Below the pieces are notes generated by a model. That model had not been told where the DNA came from. It made no database searches and saw nothing but the letters and a program-made list of their open reading frames with translations. This document shows, in pieces, positions 1-5,962 of a DNA stretch of 5,962 nucleotides. Source of the stretch: Chloroflexi bacterium RBG_16_64_32 (GTDB lineage Bacteria > Chloroflexota > Dehalococcoidia > SM23-28-2 > RBG-16-64-32). Location of the stretch: contig MGNZ01000021.1 in the NCBI GenBank assembly GCA_001795235.1, forward strand, positions 1-5,962, given 5' to 3'. A program made the translations under genes and the position numbers. Each line of letters starts with the position of its first letter. Position 1 is the stretch's first letter.

Positions 1-204
1 CCGGAGGCCGGCCGCGGCGAGCGCCGGTCCGGCCGCGCGGAAGAGAGAGGCGAGGGTGAGAAGCGCGCGGGCCGCCCGCACCCGCGTGCGCCGGTACCCC
101 TCAAACAGGCGCACCCGGTCGTACCCGAGGACGGTGAAGCCCTGCGGGTACATCGTCTCGAGTGCGGTGACGTTCAGCTGAGCGTCGACCGTGCAAATCC
201 TCAT
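1..204 (-). CDS. Unrecognised protein, N-terminal part only (runs off left edge)
   Basis: An open frame of 68 codons starts at an ATG (204-202) and is still open at the left edge, so only the N-terminus is visible. It starts MRICTVDAQLNVTALETMYP and later becomes rich in Arg, Ala and Leu, with a possible helix around residues 44-67 (ARALLTLASLF and onward). An in-frame GTG lies directly upstream (207-205). An AGG at 218-216 sits 8 nt from that GTG and 11 nt from the ATG, so the protein may be one residue longer. The gene follows the toroid gene's TAG (219-217) by about 12 nt in the same reading frame, which suggests the same operon. I see no nucleotide-binding, SAM-binding or glycosyltransferase motif in the visible part and assign no function. 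That it is a real gene is inferred from the open frame, its position and the tight spacing. Confidence 0.6.
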   Translation of the reverse strand, partial: MRICTVDAQLNVTALETMYPQGFTVLGYDRVRLFEGYRRTRVRAARALLTLASLFRAAGPALAAAGLR

Positions 205-213
205 CACTGAACA

Positions 214-218
214 GGCCT
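214..218 (-). promoter_or_regulatory. Weak ribosome binding site before the left partial gene
   Basis: AGGCC on the minus strand overlaps the toroid gene's TAG stop. It is 8 nt from a GTG (207-205) and 11 nt from the adjoining in-frame ATG (204-202), so it slightly favours the GTG. The match to the anti-Shine-Dalgarno sequence is only three bases, so this is tentative. Confidence 0.3.
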
Positions 219-1236
219 AGTCGCGGACCGCCCCGCCGGCGGCGCCGCGGCGGTGGGGGTGATCAGCTGCCCTTCCCGCCGGAGGAGCGAGGTCACGCCA
301 CAGGGAGCAGTCCAGGAAGAACTTGACCGCCCAACCGAGCTCCTCCCTCGGGAAGTACCGGGCCCCCCGTCCGTAGCTGCCGAAGAATCCTCCACTGGGG
401 TTCTGCACCCGCTCCAGGTAGGCCACAGCCCGGTCCGCGCGCTCACGCTCCCCGAGCTTGTACCAGGTCAGGGCGAGCTGCGCGACGCCCGGCGCGCAGA
501 CCCAGTCGACGCCGGGATAAGCAGGGATGGCCCCGTCGGAGCGCTGGAGCGCCGCCGCCTGGGCCAATCCCTCCCGGGCCAGGTCGGTCCGTCCGAGATC
601 GGCGAGAGCCTCCATCATGTAGCCGAAGTAATGCGACAGCGTCGCCAGTTCGGCCTTGAACACCACCAGGTCGGGCTTGCGCACGAAGGCGTCCAGCGCA
701 TGCTCGACCGCGGTCATGTAGCGGGAGACACCGAGGCGGCGCCCCGCGTTGAGGAGGGGAGGAAGGACATACAGGTGCCCATAGTCGGAGAGCACGCTCC
801 CATCCGAGAGCTGCCACATGTCCAGCGAAGGCGTGAGGATCGTTCCATCCGGGGCGATCTGCGAAACAATGAAGTCACAGGCGCGTCGGAGTGGACCTTC
901 GAGCTCGGGCAGCTCGTTCAGCAGGGCGAGGAACCCGCGAACAACCTGGGCGGTGTCGAAGGTGTACGGCACGCCGTCGACGGCCGGGATGGCGCCGTCA
1001 GGCCGCTGGACCGAGACCTCCCACTGGACGAGCTCGCGGGCCAGCCCCCGTTCGCCCAGCCCGTAGAGGCTCGGGATGAGGTATCCCGTCACCTCGGGCG
1101 AGGCCATGGGCAGGCTGGCCCGGCCCTTGACCCCCGCCCCCGGCACTCGATGATCCCTGACCCACTGGACCGCCTTCTCGGCCGGGGTCTTCGCCCGGAG
1201 CCGCCAGCGTGCAACCAGGTCGGGCAGGAGGGCCAT
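217..1236 (-). CDS. Alpha/alpha-toroid (prenyltransferase/squalene-cyclase repeat-like) protein of a polysaccharide locus
   Basis: This gene encodes 339 residues. Repeated helical units carry Q-x-x-[DS]-G turns: QRPDGAIPAV (77-86), IAPDGTI (127-133), QRSDGAIPAY (231-240) and QNPSGGFFGS (278-287). Each is followed by an amphipathic helix, such as AQVVRGFLALL or VAQLALTWYKLGE. This is the pattern of an alpha/alpha toroid, the fold of squalene/terpene cyclases, protein prenyltransferases and several sugar-active enzymes. The segment SPEVTGYLIPSLYGLGE (46-62) resembles proteins I recall from exopolysaccharide clusters, including ones annotated VpsJ-like, but I could not search for this. I see no DXDD cyclase motif, so terpene cyclisation is unlikely; action on a polysaccharide or lipid-linked glycan is inference. 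The ATG at 1236 is chosen because it lies 1 nt after the fusion gene's TAG and opens a family-like N-terminus. An ATG at 1296 would add 20 Arg/Ser/Pro-rich residues inside the upstream gene. The last 20 or so residues are low-complexity and unlike the repeats. Confidence 0.85.
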   Translation of the reverse strand: MALLPDLVARWRLRAKTPAEKAVQWVRDHRVPGAGVKGRASLPMASPEVTGYLIPSLYGLGERGLARELVQWEVSVQRPDGAIPAVDGVPYTFDTAQVVRGFLALLNELPELEGPLRRACDFIVSQIAPDGTILTPSLDMWQLSDGSVLSDYGHLYVLPPLLNAGRRLGVSRYMTAVEHALDAFVRKPDLVVFKAELATLSHYFGYMMEALADLGRTDLAREGLAQAAALQRSDGAIPAYPGVDWVCAPGVAQLALTWYKLGERERADRAVAYLERVQNPSGGFFGSYGRGARYFPREELGWAVKFFLDCSLWRDLAPPAGRAADHPHRRGAAGGAVRD

Positions 1237-1237
1237 G

Positions 1238-3580
1238 CTAGACCGCCACGTGCGGGGCCGGTGGGGCGACCGCCGAACCGGACACGAGCGACGCATACGC
1301 TGCCTCGATCAACGCCTGAGCCCTGACGCCGTCGCTTGCCCCAAGGACCCACTCGCCGCGGCCGGTGAGGCCGTCCGCGAAGTGGGCGAGTTGGCGGGCG
1401 AACGCCTGCTCAGCGGTCGATGTGTTTGGCAGGCGCTTCCACTCGGCCCAGGGAGCCAGGCGATAGCTGAGGCCCTGCCGGTCGAGCAGCAACGCGCCTC
1501 GGTCGCCATAGATCTCCAGGTACGCGGGCGACGGCACCGGGACGGTCCAGCTGAGGTCGACGACACCGGTGGCGCCGCCGACAAGCCGGACGGCGAGACG
1601 GGCGGTGGGCTCGACCTCCCATCCCTCCGGGAGGATGACCTCCGCCCGCACGTCCTCGATCTCGCCCAGGAGGAAGCGGATCAGGTCAACCGCGTGGGGC
1701 CCAATGTCCATGATGACGCCGCCCCCCGACAACGACCGCCGCACATACCATGTCCCGCGGACATTGGCGGGACCGCCGAACATCACCCGGAAGGCGAGGA
1801 TCTCTCCCAGGACCCCGCGGGTGAGCAGTTCTCGCGCGCGACCCACCTCCTCGTGAAACCGGAACTTGAACGCGGGCACGAGCAACACACCGCGGGCGTC
1901 CGCCCGCGCCGCCATCGCTCGCGCCTCCTCCAGCGAAACGGCCAGGGGCTTCTCGCAGAGGACCGGCACGCCAGCATCCAGCAGGTCCAGGGCGATCTCG
2001 TGGTGCGTCGCCGGCACGGTGCAGAGGCTGACACCGTCCAGGCGCTCCCCGGCGAGCATCGCCCTGTGCGACGTGTACGGGCGCGCGCCCGCCCGCTGCG
2101 CGCACTCCGCCGCGCGAGCGGCATCGACGTCGGTACAGGCAACGAGCTTAACGGTGGGCAGCATGCGGTAGGCATCCAGATGCCAGCGGCCCACCTGCCC
2201 GCACCCAACCACGCCGATCCGCAGGCGGTGGCGCAGCCCGCCGTCACCCGACGCCGGCACGGGGCGGACCGCCTCTAACTGTCCGAGGCGCGGAACCGTC
2301 AGCGCGACGGGGGCGAGGGTACGCCCGGCGCCCTCGAGCGCCCGGGCAACGCGCTCCACGTCGCGTGGGGTCCAACTCTCGTCCCAGGCGATACACAGGA
2401 GGTGCTCCAGCGTCTCCTCGGCTCGTGGGCAAAGCCCCGGCGCGTACTCGTAGGCCTTGTCCGGCCGCAGCGAGAACGGCCAGTGGGAGTCTCCGTAGGT
2501 CTTCTTGGCGGCGAGCGACTCGCTGCAGAGGTAGATGGGTTTCCCGATGTACCCCGGCAGGACAGGGATTCTCTCGCGGGCGAGGGTCTCCCCCATTCGA
2601 CCGACGTCCCCTGCCTCCACCCACACGGGATACATCCAGTAGGTGTGCTCTGCACCCGGCGTGACCGGGGCGGGGCGCAGCCCGGGGATCCGCTCCACGA
2701 GCGCCGTCATCTGCGCCCCCAGTCTCGCGCGCTGCCGGACCACGCCGCTCACCTTTCGCAGCTGCGCGCGGCCCACGGCGCCGACGAGCTCGGTCATGCG
2801 GTAGTTGGGAGCATGGAAAAGGTACGCGCGGGGGCCCCAACCCTTCCGGGCGTAGCCCTTGTCGACGAACAGGCTCATCCGCTGGTAGGCAGCCTCGTCC
2901 GCGGTGACAGTCATGCCGCCGTCCCCTGTGGTCATCGGCTTGGACTGTTGGAAGCTGAAGCAACCGAAGTCGCCGATCGTTCCCAGGAGCCGCTCCCGAT
3001 AGCGGGTCATATGGGCCTGCGCCGCGTCCTCGATCAGGGCGACGCGGTGGCGGCGGGCGATGTCCGTGAGCGCCTCCATATCGCACGCGTTCCCGAACAG
3101 GTGGACGGCGATGATGGCCCGCGTGTCCGAGGTGATCTTGCGTTCGACGTCCGCCGGATCCAGGGTGTAGGTCCCATCGATGTCGGCGAAGACAGGGATG
3201 GCCCCCTGATACAGGATCGGAATGATCGTCCCCAGGTCGGTGATGGGCGAGGTGATGACCTCGTCGCCCGGGTTCAGGTCCAACGCCCCGACGGCCAGGT
3301 GGATGGCGGCGGTCCCAGAGGTCGACCCCACGGCGTAGGGCACCCCGTAGGCCAGGGCGAACTCACGCTCGAAGGCGCCCACCATCTTGCCGCCGACTCC
3401 AAAGAGGTTCTGCGCGGCCAGCGACCGGACCAGGAGTTTCAACTCCTCCGCGCTGAAGGGGCGGCGCCCCCTGCGCTTGCCCCCGGCCCCCATGAGGATG
3501 CGGCACGCCAGGTCCAGCAGCGGCTCCTCCAGCAAGTCTCTCACGCGGCGCAGACGCCCCGCCAGGTTCATGCGCGTCAC
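1238..3580 (-). CDS. Bifunctional DegT/DnrJ/EryC1/StrS aminotransferase - Gfo/Idh/MocA oxidoreductase fusion
   Basis: This 780-residue protein fuses two enzymes usually made separately. Residues about 45-420 are a fold-type I PLP aminotransferase. GSTSGTAAIHLA (85-96) binds the PLP phosphate, NPGDEVITSP spans 103-112, EDAAQAH (184-190) has the pyridine-binding Asp185, and FSFQQSKPMTTGDGGM (208-223) has the Schiff-base Lys214. Residues about 452-780 are a Gfo/Idh/MocA dehydrogenase. It shows a Rossmann motif IGVVGCGQVGRWH (455-467), an acidic strand end (Asp484), CEKPLAV with Lys544, and GGGVIMDIGPHAVD (619-632) with the conserved Asp625 and His629. A linker of about 30 residues joins them in one frame. 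Every key residue of both domains is present, so both are probably active. Inferred reaction: NAD(P)-dependent oxidation of a hydroxyl on a sugar or nucleotide sugar, then amination of the ketone, as separate pairs such as WbpB/WbpE do. The substrate is unknown. The GTG start overlaps the upstream TGA as GTGA and has a GAGGGTG site 5' of it; an ATG three codons later (3571) is the alternative. About 40 basic residues precede the aminotransferase core. Confidence 0.93.
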   Translation of the reverse strand: MTRMNLAGRLRRVRDLLEEPLLDLACRILMGAGGKRRGRRPFSAEELKLLVRSLAAQNLFGVGGKMVGAFEREFALAYGVPYAVGSTSGTAAIHLAVGALDLNPGDEVITSPITDLGTIIPILYQGAIPVFADIDGTYTLDPADVERKITSDTRAIIAVHLFGNACDMEALTDIARRHRVALIEDAAQAHMTRYRERLLGTIGDFGCFSFQQSKPMTTGDGGMTVTADEAAYQRMSLFVDKGYARKGWGPRAYLFHAPNYRMTELVGAVGRAQLRKVSGVVRQRARLGAQMTALVERIPGLRPAPVTPGAEHTYWMYPVWVEAGDVGRMGETLARERIPVLPGYIGKPIYLCSESLAAKKTYGDSHWPFSLRPDKAYEYAPGLCPRAEETLEHLLCIAWDESWTPRDVERVARALEGAGRTLAPVALTVPRLGQLEAVRPVPASGDGGLRHRLRIGVVGCGQVGRWHLDAYRMLPTVKLVACTDVDAARAAECAQRAGARPYTSHRAMLAGERLDGVSLCTVPATHHEIALDLLDAGVPVLCEKPLAVSLEEARAMAARADARGVLLVPAFKFRFHEEVGRARELLTRGVLGEILAFRVMFGGPANVRGTWYVRRSLSGGGVIMDIGPHAVDLIRFLLGEIEDVRAEVILPEGWEVEPTARLAVRLVGGATGVVDLSWTVPVPSPAYLEIYGDRGALLLDRQGLSYRLAPWAEWKRLPNTSTAEQAFARQLAHFADGLTGRGEWVLGASDGVRAQALIEAAYASLVSGSAVAPPAPHVAV

Positions 3581-4746
3581 CCCACCCTCGCCCTCACCGC
3601 ACGCCTGACGCTGTTGAATGGACCCCGCACAACTCCGCGGATCGCTTCCTCCGCGCGCCAGACAGCGAGCTCCAGCCGGCGCCGCGGCCTTGGGGGCGCG
3701 AGCGCCAGGGCCTCCCGGTACATGTCAACCTCAAGCGCGTCCACTCGGGTACGCTCGAACCGGCCCGCCACCTCCAGTGCCCCTGCCGCGATGAGGCTCC
3801 GGTAGGCCTCGTCCTCGGACGCACGGCGGATGGCCGCCGCCAGCGCCGCAGGGTCCTCGTAGGTGCGCACGAGGCACGCGCTCTGCCCGTGCGTCAGGAA
3901 CTCATTCATCGGCGCGATGTCCGATGTGACGATGGCAGCACCGCACGCGGCCGCCTCGATGAAGACCGTGCCGAAGCCCTCCCATCGGCTCGGTACGCAA
4001 AAGCAGTCAGACCAGCTGTACCAGACCGGAAGGTCGGCGTTGGCCACAGCCTCCAGCCAGAAGCAGCGGTCAGCCACCCCGAGCCTGGCGGCCAGGGCGC
4101 GGTAGGAGGCATCCTCCCCCATGCCCACGAAGACGGCAGAGTATTCCTCGGGGAGCATCGCCAGCGCCCCGATCAGCGTATCCAGATTCTTCTGCGCCGT
4201 CTTGCGCCCCACGTGCAGGATGTGCCGGCCGGGAGGGAAGCGGGAGGCGACGGTGGCGATCGCCACCGGATCGGTCACCCGGCGGAAGACGGTCGTGTCC
4301 ACCCGGTTGGGGAGGAAGCGGATCCGCCGCGAATCTGTGCCGAAGGCGAGCACACGCCGCTCGACGGCGCGGGAGACGCAGAGCACCAAGTCGGCGTACC
4401 GCACCCAGCGGCGCACCATGCTCTCGTGCGTGTCGTGCACACTAACCAGGACGGGAACCCCGTCGAGACGGTGGCGGCAGGCCAGGTACGCGGGCCAGTG
4501 ACCTCCGTACGCTCGAACGACGTCGGGACGGAGCTCGCGCAGCAGACTCCCCATGCGGGCCCGGGTGACACCAATGATGGTCAGCCCATGCGCACGGCGT
4601 TCGCCGCGCTCGAGGGGGCTGACCGCGAACACTTCCTCGAAGAACCGCAGCGGGTTGAAATACCGGTCAAGAGCGTCGTAACCCGCCCGCTCGTACGTTG
4701 CGATCGGATCCGACGGAATGACGACGAGCCGTCGTGGAGCCGTCAC
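3577..4746 (-). CDS. Glycosyltransferase, GT4 family (GT-B fold)
   Basis: This 389-residue protein has the length and layout of a GT-B retaining glycosyltransferase. The N-terminal half (about 1-160) is the acceptor domain. It contains SVHDTHES (102-109), ADLVLCVSRAVERRV (118-132) and LPNRVDTTVF (145-154), the usual hinge before the donor domain. The C-terminal half carries HVGRKTAQKNLDTLIGAL (178-195), with the donor-phosphate-binding Arg181 and Lys186. It also carries PSRWEGFGTVFIEAAACG (252-269), the E-x7-E motif with Glu256 and Glu264. It is expected to move a sugar from a nucleotide donor to a lipid-linked or growing glycan at the inner face of the membrane; donor and acceptor cannot be read from the sequence. 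The tail after residue 350 is Arg-rich and may help it contact the membrane. The GTG start is supported by a GAGGGA site 6 nt upstream that reuses two bases of the preceding gene's TGA. It lies between the family 2 glycosyltransferase and the aminosugar fusion gene. Confidence 0.92.
   Translation of the reverse strand: MTAPRRLVVIPSDPIATYERAGYDALDRYFNPLRFFEEVFAVSPLERGERRAHGLTIIGVTRARMGSLLRELRPDVVRAYGGHWPAYLACRHRLDGVPVLVSVHDTHESMVRRWVRYADLVLCVSRAVERRVLAFGTDSRRIRFLPNRVDTTVFRRVTDPVAIATVASRFPPGRHILHVGRKTAQKNLDTLIGALAMLPEEYSAVFVGMGEDASYRALAARLGVADRCFWLEAVANADLPVWYSWSDCFCVPSRWEGFGTVFIEAAACGAAIVTSDIAPMNEFLTHGQSACLVRTYEDPAALAAAIRRASEDEAYRSLIAAGALEVAGRFERTRVDALEVDMYREALALAPPRPRRRLELAVWRAEEAIRGVVRGPFNSVRRAVRARVG
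3583..3589 (-). promoter_or_regulatory. Ribosome binding site for the fusion gene GTG start
   Basis: GAGGGTG on the minus strand lies just before the GTG at 3580-3578, with 5 nt between GAGG and the GTG. It lies inside the last codons of the GT4 gene. The spacing favours the GTG over the ATG at 3571, which would sit about 14 nt from the same site. The GTGA overlap at 3580-3577 supports coupled translation. Confidence 0.6.
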
Positions 4747-4750
4747 CGAT

Positions 4751-4758
4751 CTTCCCTC
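4751..4758 (-). promoter_or_regulatory. Ribosome binding site that fixes the GTG start of the GT4 gene
   Basis: On the minus strand the sequence reads GAGGGAAG, with a 6-nt spacer between GAGGGA and the GTG at 4746-4744. Its first two bases are the last two of the upstream gene's TGA stop, so ribosomes ending there sit on the next site. A second ATG (4760-4758) overlaps the stop as ATGA but is out of frame with the GT4 protein and is not the start. Confidence 0.7.
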
Positions 4759-5962
4759 ATCCGACCAGCGGGCGCCGTCTCAGCGTCCTGAAGCGCGCAG
4801 CGACGCTCTGCAGCGCCCTGCGGGTCCGCTTCACCCGGACGTCTCGACCGAGAAGCAGCCGCACCACACCCCAGGGCTGCGCCCGAAGTCCTAGAAGCAG
4901 ATGCACGACGGTGCGGGACGGGCGGCGCTTCCGGAGGTAGAGCAGCGCCACCGTCGCGTGGAAGGTCGCCCAGAGCAGGGGAAGCGCGAGCCGGGGACGT
5001 CCGCGGCTGCCGGCCTCAGCGACGATGCCGCGCAAGAGCTGCTCAGTGCGCCCGGCGAGCTCTTCCAGATGGCGCAGCACCTCTGTGTCCTTCCGCTGCC
5101 CCACAGGGAGCATCCTGAACAGCAGTCCCTTCGTGAACTCGGGGCGATAGGCCGCGCGAGGCCAGACCTCCAGGCCGTCGACGAACCGCCGGATTCCGTC
5201 CACCCATGCTCCACCACGAACATGGGCCGACGCTAGACGGAACAGGGGCTCGGCCCGAAGTTGTGGTTTGAGCCACCGGTAGCGCTCGGAGATCGGGAAG
5301 GTTGAGAAGGCCTTCTCCAAAACCCGGGTCGACCAGTACAGGACCTCCTCCGCGTCTGACGTGAGGGCGCCCGGGTGCAGCCGCTTGTGCACCAGGACCG
5401 TAGGCACGCACGCGAACACCGTGCCGGCCGCGGCCAGCCTGATCAGGAGGTCGCGGTCTTCGCCGCCCCTCAACTCGGGGTCGAACAGACCGACCTGGTC
5501 CAACCGCAACCGCCGGACGACCAGCGTCGACGGCAGGGCGAAGCAGTGATGGAGGGCCTGTGCCAGGACGTCGGGCCAGAGACGGTCTTGCGTCCCGCCT
5601 GGAAGCGGCTGCCCGTCTGGGTCCATGTACCGTAGCCACGCGTAACCCGCCCCCACGTCTGCCCTTGCGTCGAAGGCCTCTACCACGGCGCCGAGAAATC
5701 CTGGCAGCCACACGTCGTCCGCGGCCAGAAATGCCACGAGCTCCCCAGCACTCTGCCGGATCCCGTAGTTCAGCGCCGCCGCAACCCCGGCATGCGGCTG
5801 GCGCAGCACCCGCGTCCCCGCCCGGTAGGTCTCGACGACGGCGAGCGTGCCATCGGTGGAACCATCGTCGACGACGATGAGTTCGTAGTCACTAAAGGTC
5901 TGCGCGAGCACGCTCTCAATGGCCTCGCGGATGAACCGTTCCGCATTGAAGGCGGGCATGAT
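4757..5962 (-). CDS. Glycosyltransferase family 2 (GT-A fold), N-terminus cut by right edge
   Basis: This is an inverting-type GT2 glycosyltransferase of at least 401 codons in the window. Counting from the Met at 5959, MPAFNAERFIREAIESVLAQ is the standard first strand and helix, DDGSTDGT (31-38) binds the nucleotide, FLAADDVW (77-84) is the DxD-equivalent metal/donor site, and GGEDRDLLIRL (165-175) is the acceptor-side ED motif with the likely catalytic base. The codon before that Met is ATC. Family members usually begin a few residues earlier (VSVIMPAFN), so the true start probably lies beyond the window and the Met is internal. After the GT-A core (about residue 210), nearly 190 residues follow with no recognised domain. 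They include a hydrophobic stretch LALPLLWATFHATVALLYL (324-342) flanked by Arg/Lys, which may be an amphipathic or single membrane segment, and a strongly basic C-terminus. The gene ends in TGA (4759-4757), 10 nt before the next start. It is probably a membrane-associated enzyme of glycan assembly. Confidence 0.92.
   Translation of the reverse strand: MMPAFNAERFIREAIESVLAQTFSDYELIVVDDGSTDGTLAVVETYRAGTRVLRQPHAGVAAALNYGIRQSAGELVAFLAADDVWLPGFLGAVVEAFDARADVGAGYAWLRYMDPDGQPLPGGTQDRLWPDVLAQALHHCFALPSTLVVRRLRLDQVGLFDPELRGGEDRDLLIRLAAAGTVFACVPTVLVHKRLHPGALTSDAEEVLYWSTRVLEKAFSTFPISERYRWLKPQLRAEPLFRLASAHVRGGAWVDGIRRFVDGLEVWPRAAYRPEFTKGLLFRMLPVGQRKDTEVLRHLEELAGRTEQLLRGIVAEAGSRGRPRLALPLLWATFHATVALLYLRKRRPSRTVVHLLLGLRAQPWGVVRLLLGRDVRVKRTRRALQSVAARFRTLRRRPLVG

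Noticed and set aside
231..258. GC-rich imperfect inverted repeat (arms 231-238 and 251-258) near the end of the toroid gene, as a possible terminator
   Set aside because: It lies inside the coding sequence, has an A-C mismatch in the transcript strand, lacks a U-tract and is followed at once by another gene. GC-rich coding sequence makes such pairing common.
220..282. Possible frameshift in the low-complexity C-terminus of the toroid protein
   Set aside because: The tail is unlike the repeats, but other frames here do not continue the repeat pattern either, so there is no positive evidence for a frameshift.
1237..1296. 20-residue N-terminal extension of the toroid gene from the ATG at 1296
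   Set aside because: The added residues are Arg/Ser/Pro-rich, lie wholly inside the fusion gene, and the ATG at 1236 directly after the stop is a better start.
253..1326. 357-codon plus-strand open frame opposite the toroid gene
   Set aside because: Shadow frame of high GC. It crosses the toroid/fusion gene junction and its translation shows no family motif.
1235..2278. 347-codon plus-strand open frame opposite the oxidoreductase domain
   Set aside because: Same reason: low-complexity Arg/Gly/Pro/His composition and complete overlap with a well-supported gene.
2244..3086. 280-codon minus-strand frame inside the fusion gene in another frame
   Set aside because: Its Arg/Pro/Gly-rich translation has no motif, while the main frame here carries the PLP lysine and surrounding conserved residues.
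2402..3805. 467-codon open frame on the plus strand, opposite the aminotransferase and the end of the GT4 gene
   Set aside because: It is antisense to two genes with clear catalytic motifs, spans their junction, and its translation is rich in Arg, Gly, Pro, His and Asp with no domain. Long antisense frames are expected in GC-rich coding DNA.
3889..4791. 300-codon plus-strand open frame opposite the GT4 gene
   Set aside because: Antisense shadow with no motif; it runs across the GT2/GT4 junction.

Overview
The window comes from a GC-rich bacterial chromosome or contig. All supportable genes lie on the minus strand, packed head to tail, so transcription runs from the right edge to the left edge. 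I see no rRNA, tRNA, CRISPR array, transposase, phage gene or ribosomal marker that would fix the phylum. GC-rich coding, GTG starts and GAGG-type ribosome binding sites suggest a high-GC soil or subsurface lineage, but that is only a guess.

In transcription order the window holds: (1) a family 2 glycosyltransferase whose first codons lie beyond the right edge (4757-5962); (2) a GT4/GT-B type glycosyltransferase (3577-4746); (3) a 780-residue fusion of a DegT/DnrJ/EryC1/StrS PLP aminotransferase and a Gfo/Idh/MocA NAD(P)-dependent oxidoreductase (1238-3580); (4) an alpha/alpha-toroid protein of the prenyltransferase/squalene-cyclase-repeat type, as found in polysaccharide loci (217-1236); and (5) the first 68 codons of an unrecognised protein that runs off the left edge (1-204). 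Junctions are 10 nt, a 4-nt overlap (GTGA), 1 nt and about 12 nt. No internal promoter or terminator is visible, so this reads as the middle of one translationally coupled operon. No stretch over 300 bases lacks a gene.

The genes fit together as part of a surface-polysaccharide or glycoconjugate pathway (O-antigen, capsule, exopolysaccharide or a glycosylated metabolite). The fusion probably oxidises a sugar or nucleotide-sugar hydroxyl to a ketone and then transaminates it to an amino sugar. The two glycosyltransferases would assemble sugars on a carrier, and the toroid protein has an unassigned role. The fusion is the most unusual feature. I found no sign of a defence, mobile or RNA-based system.
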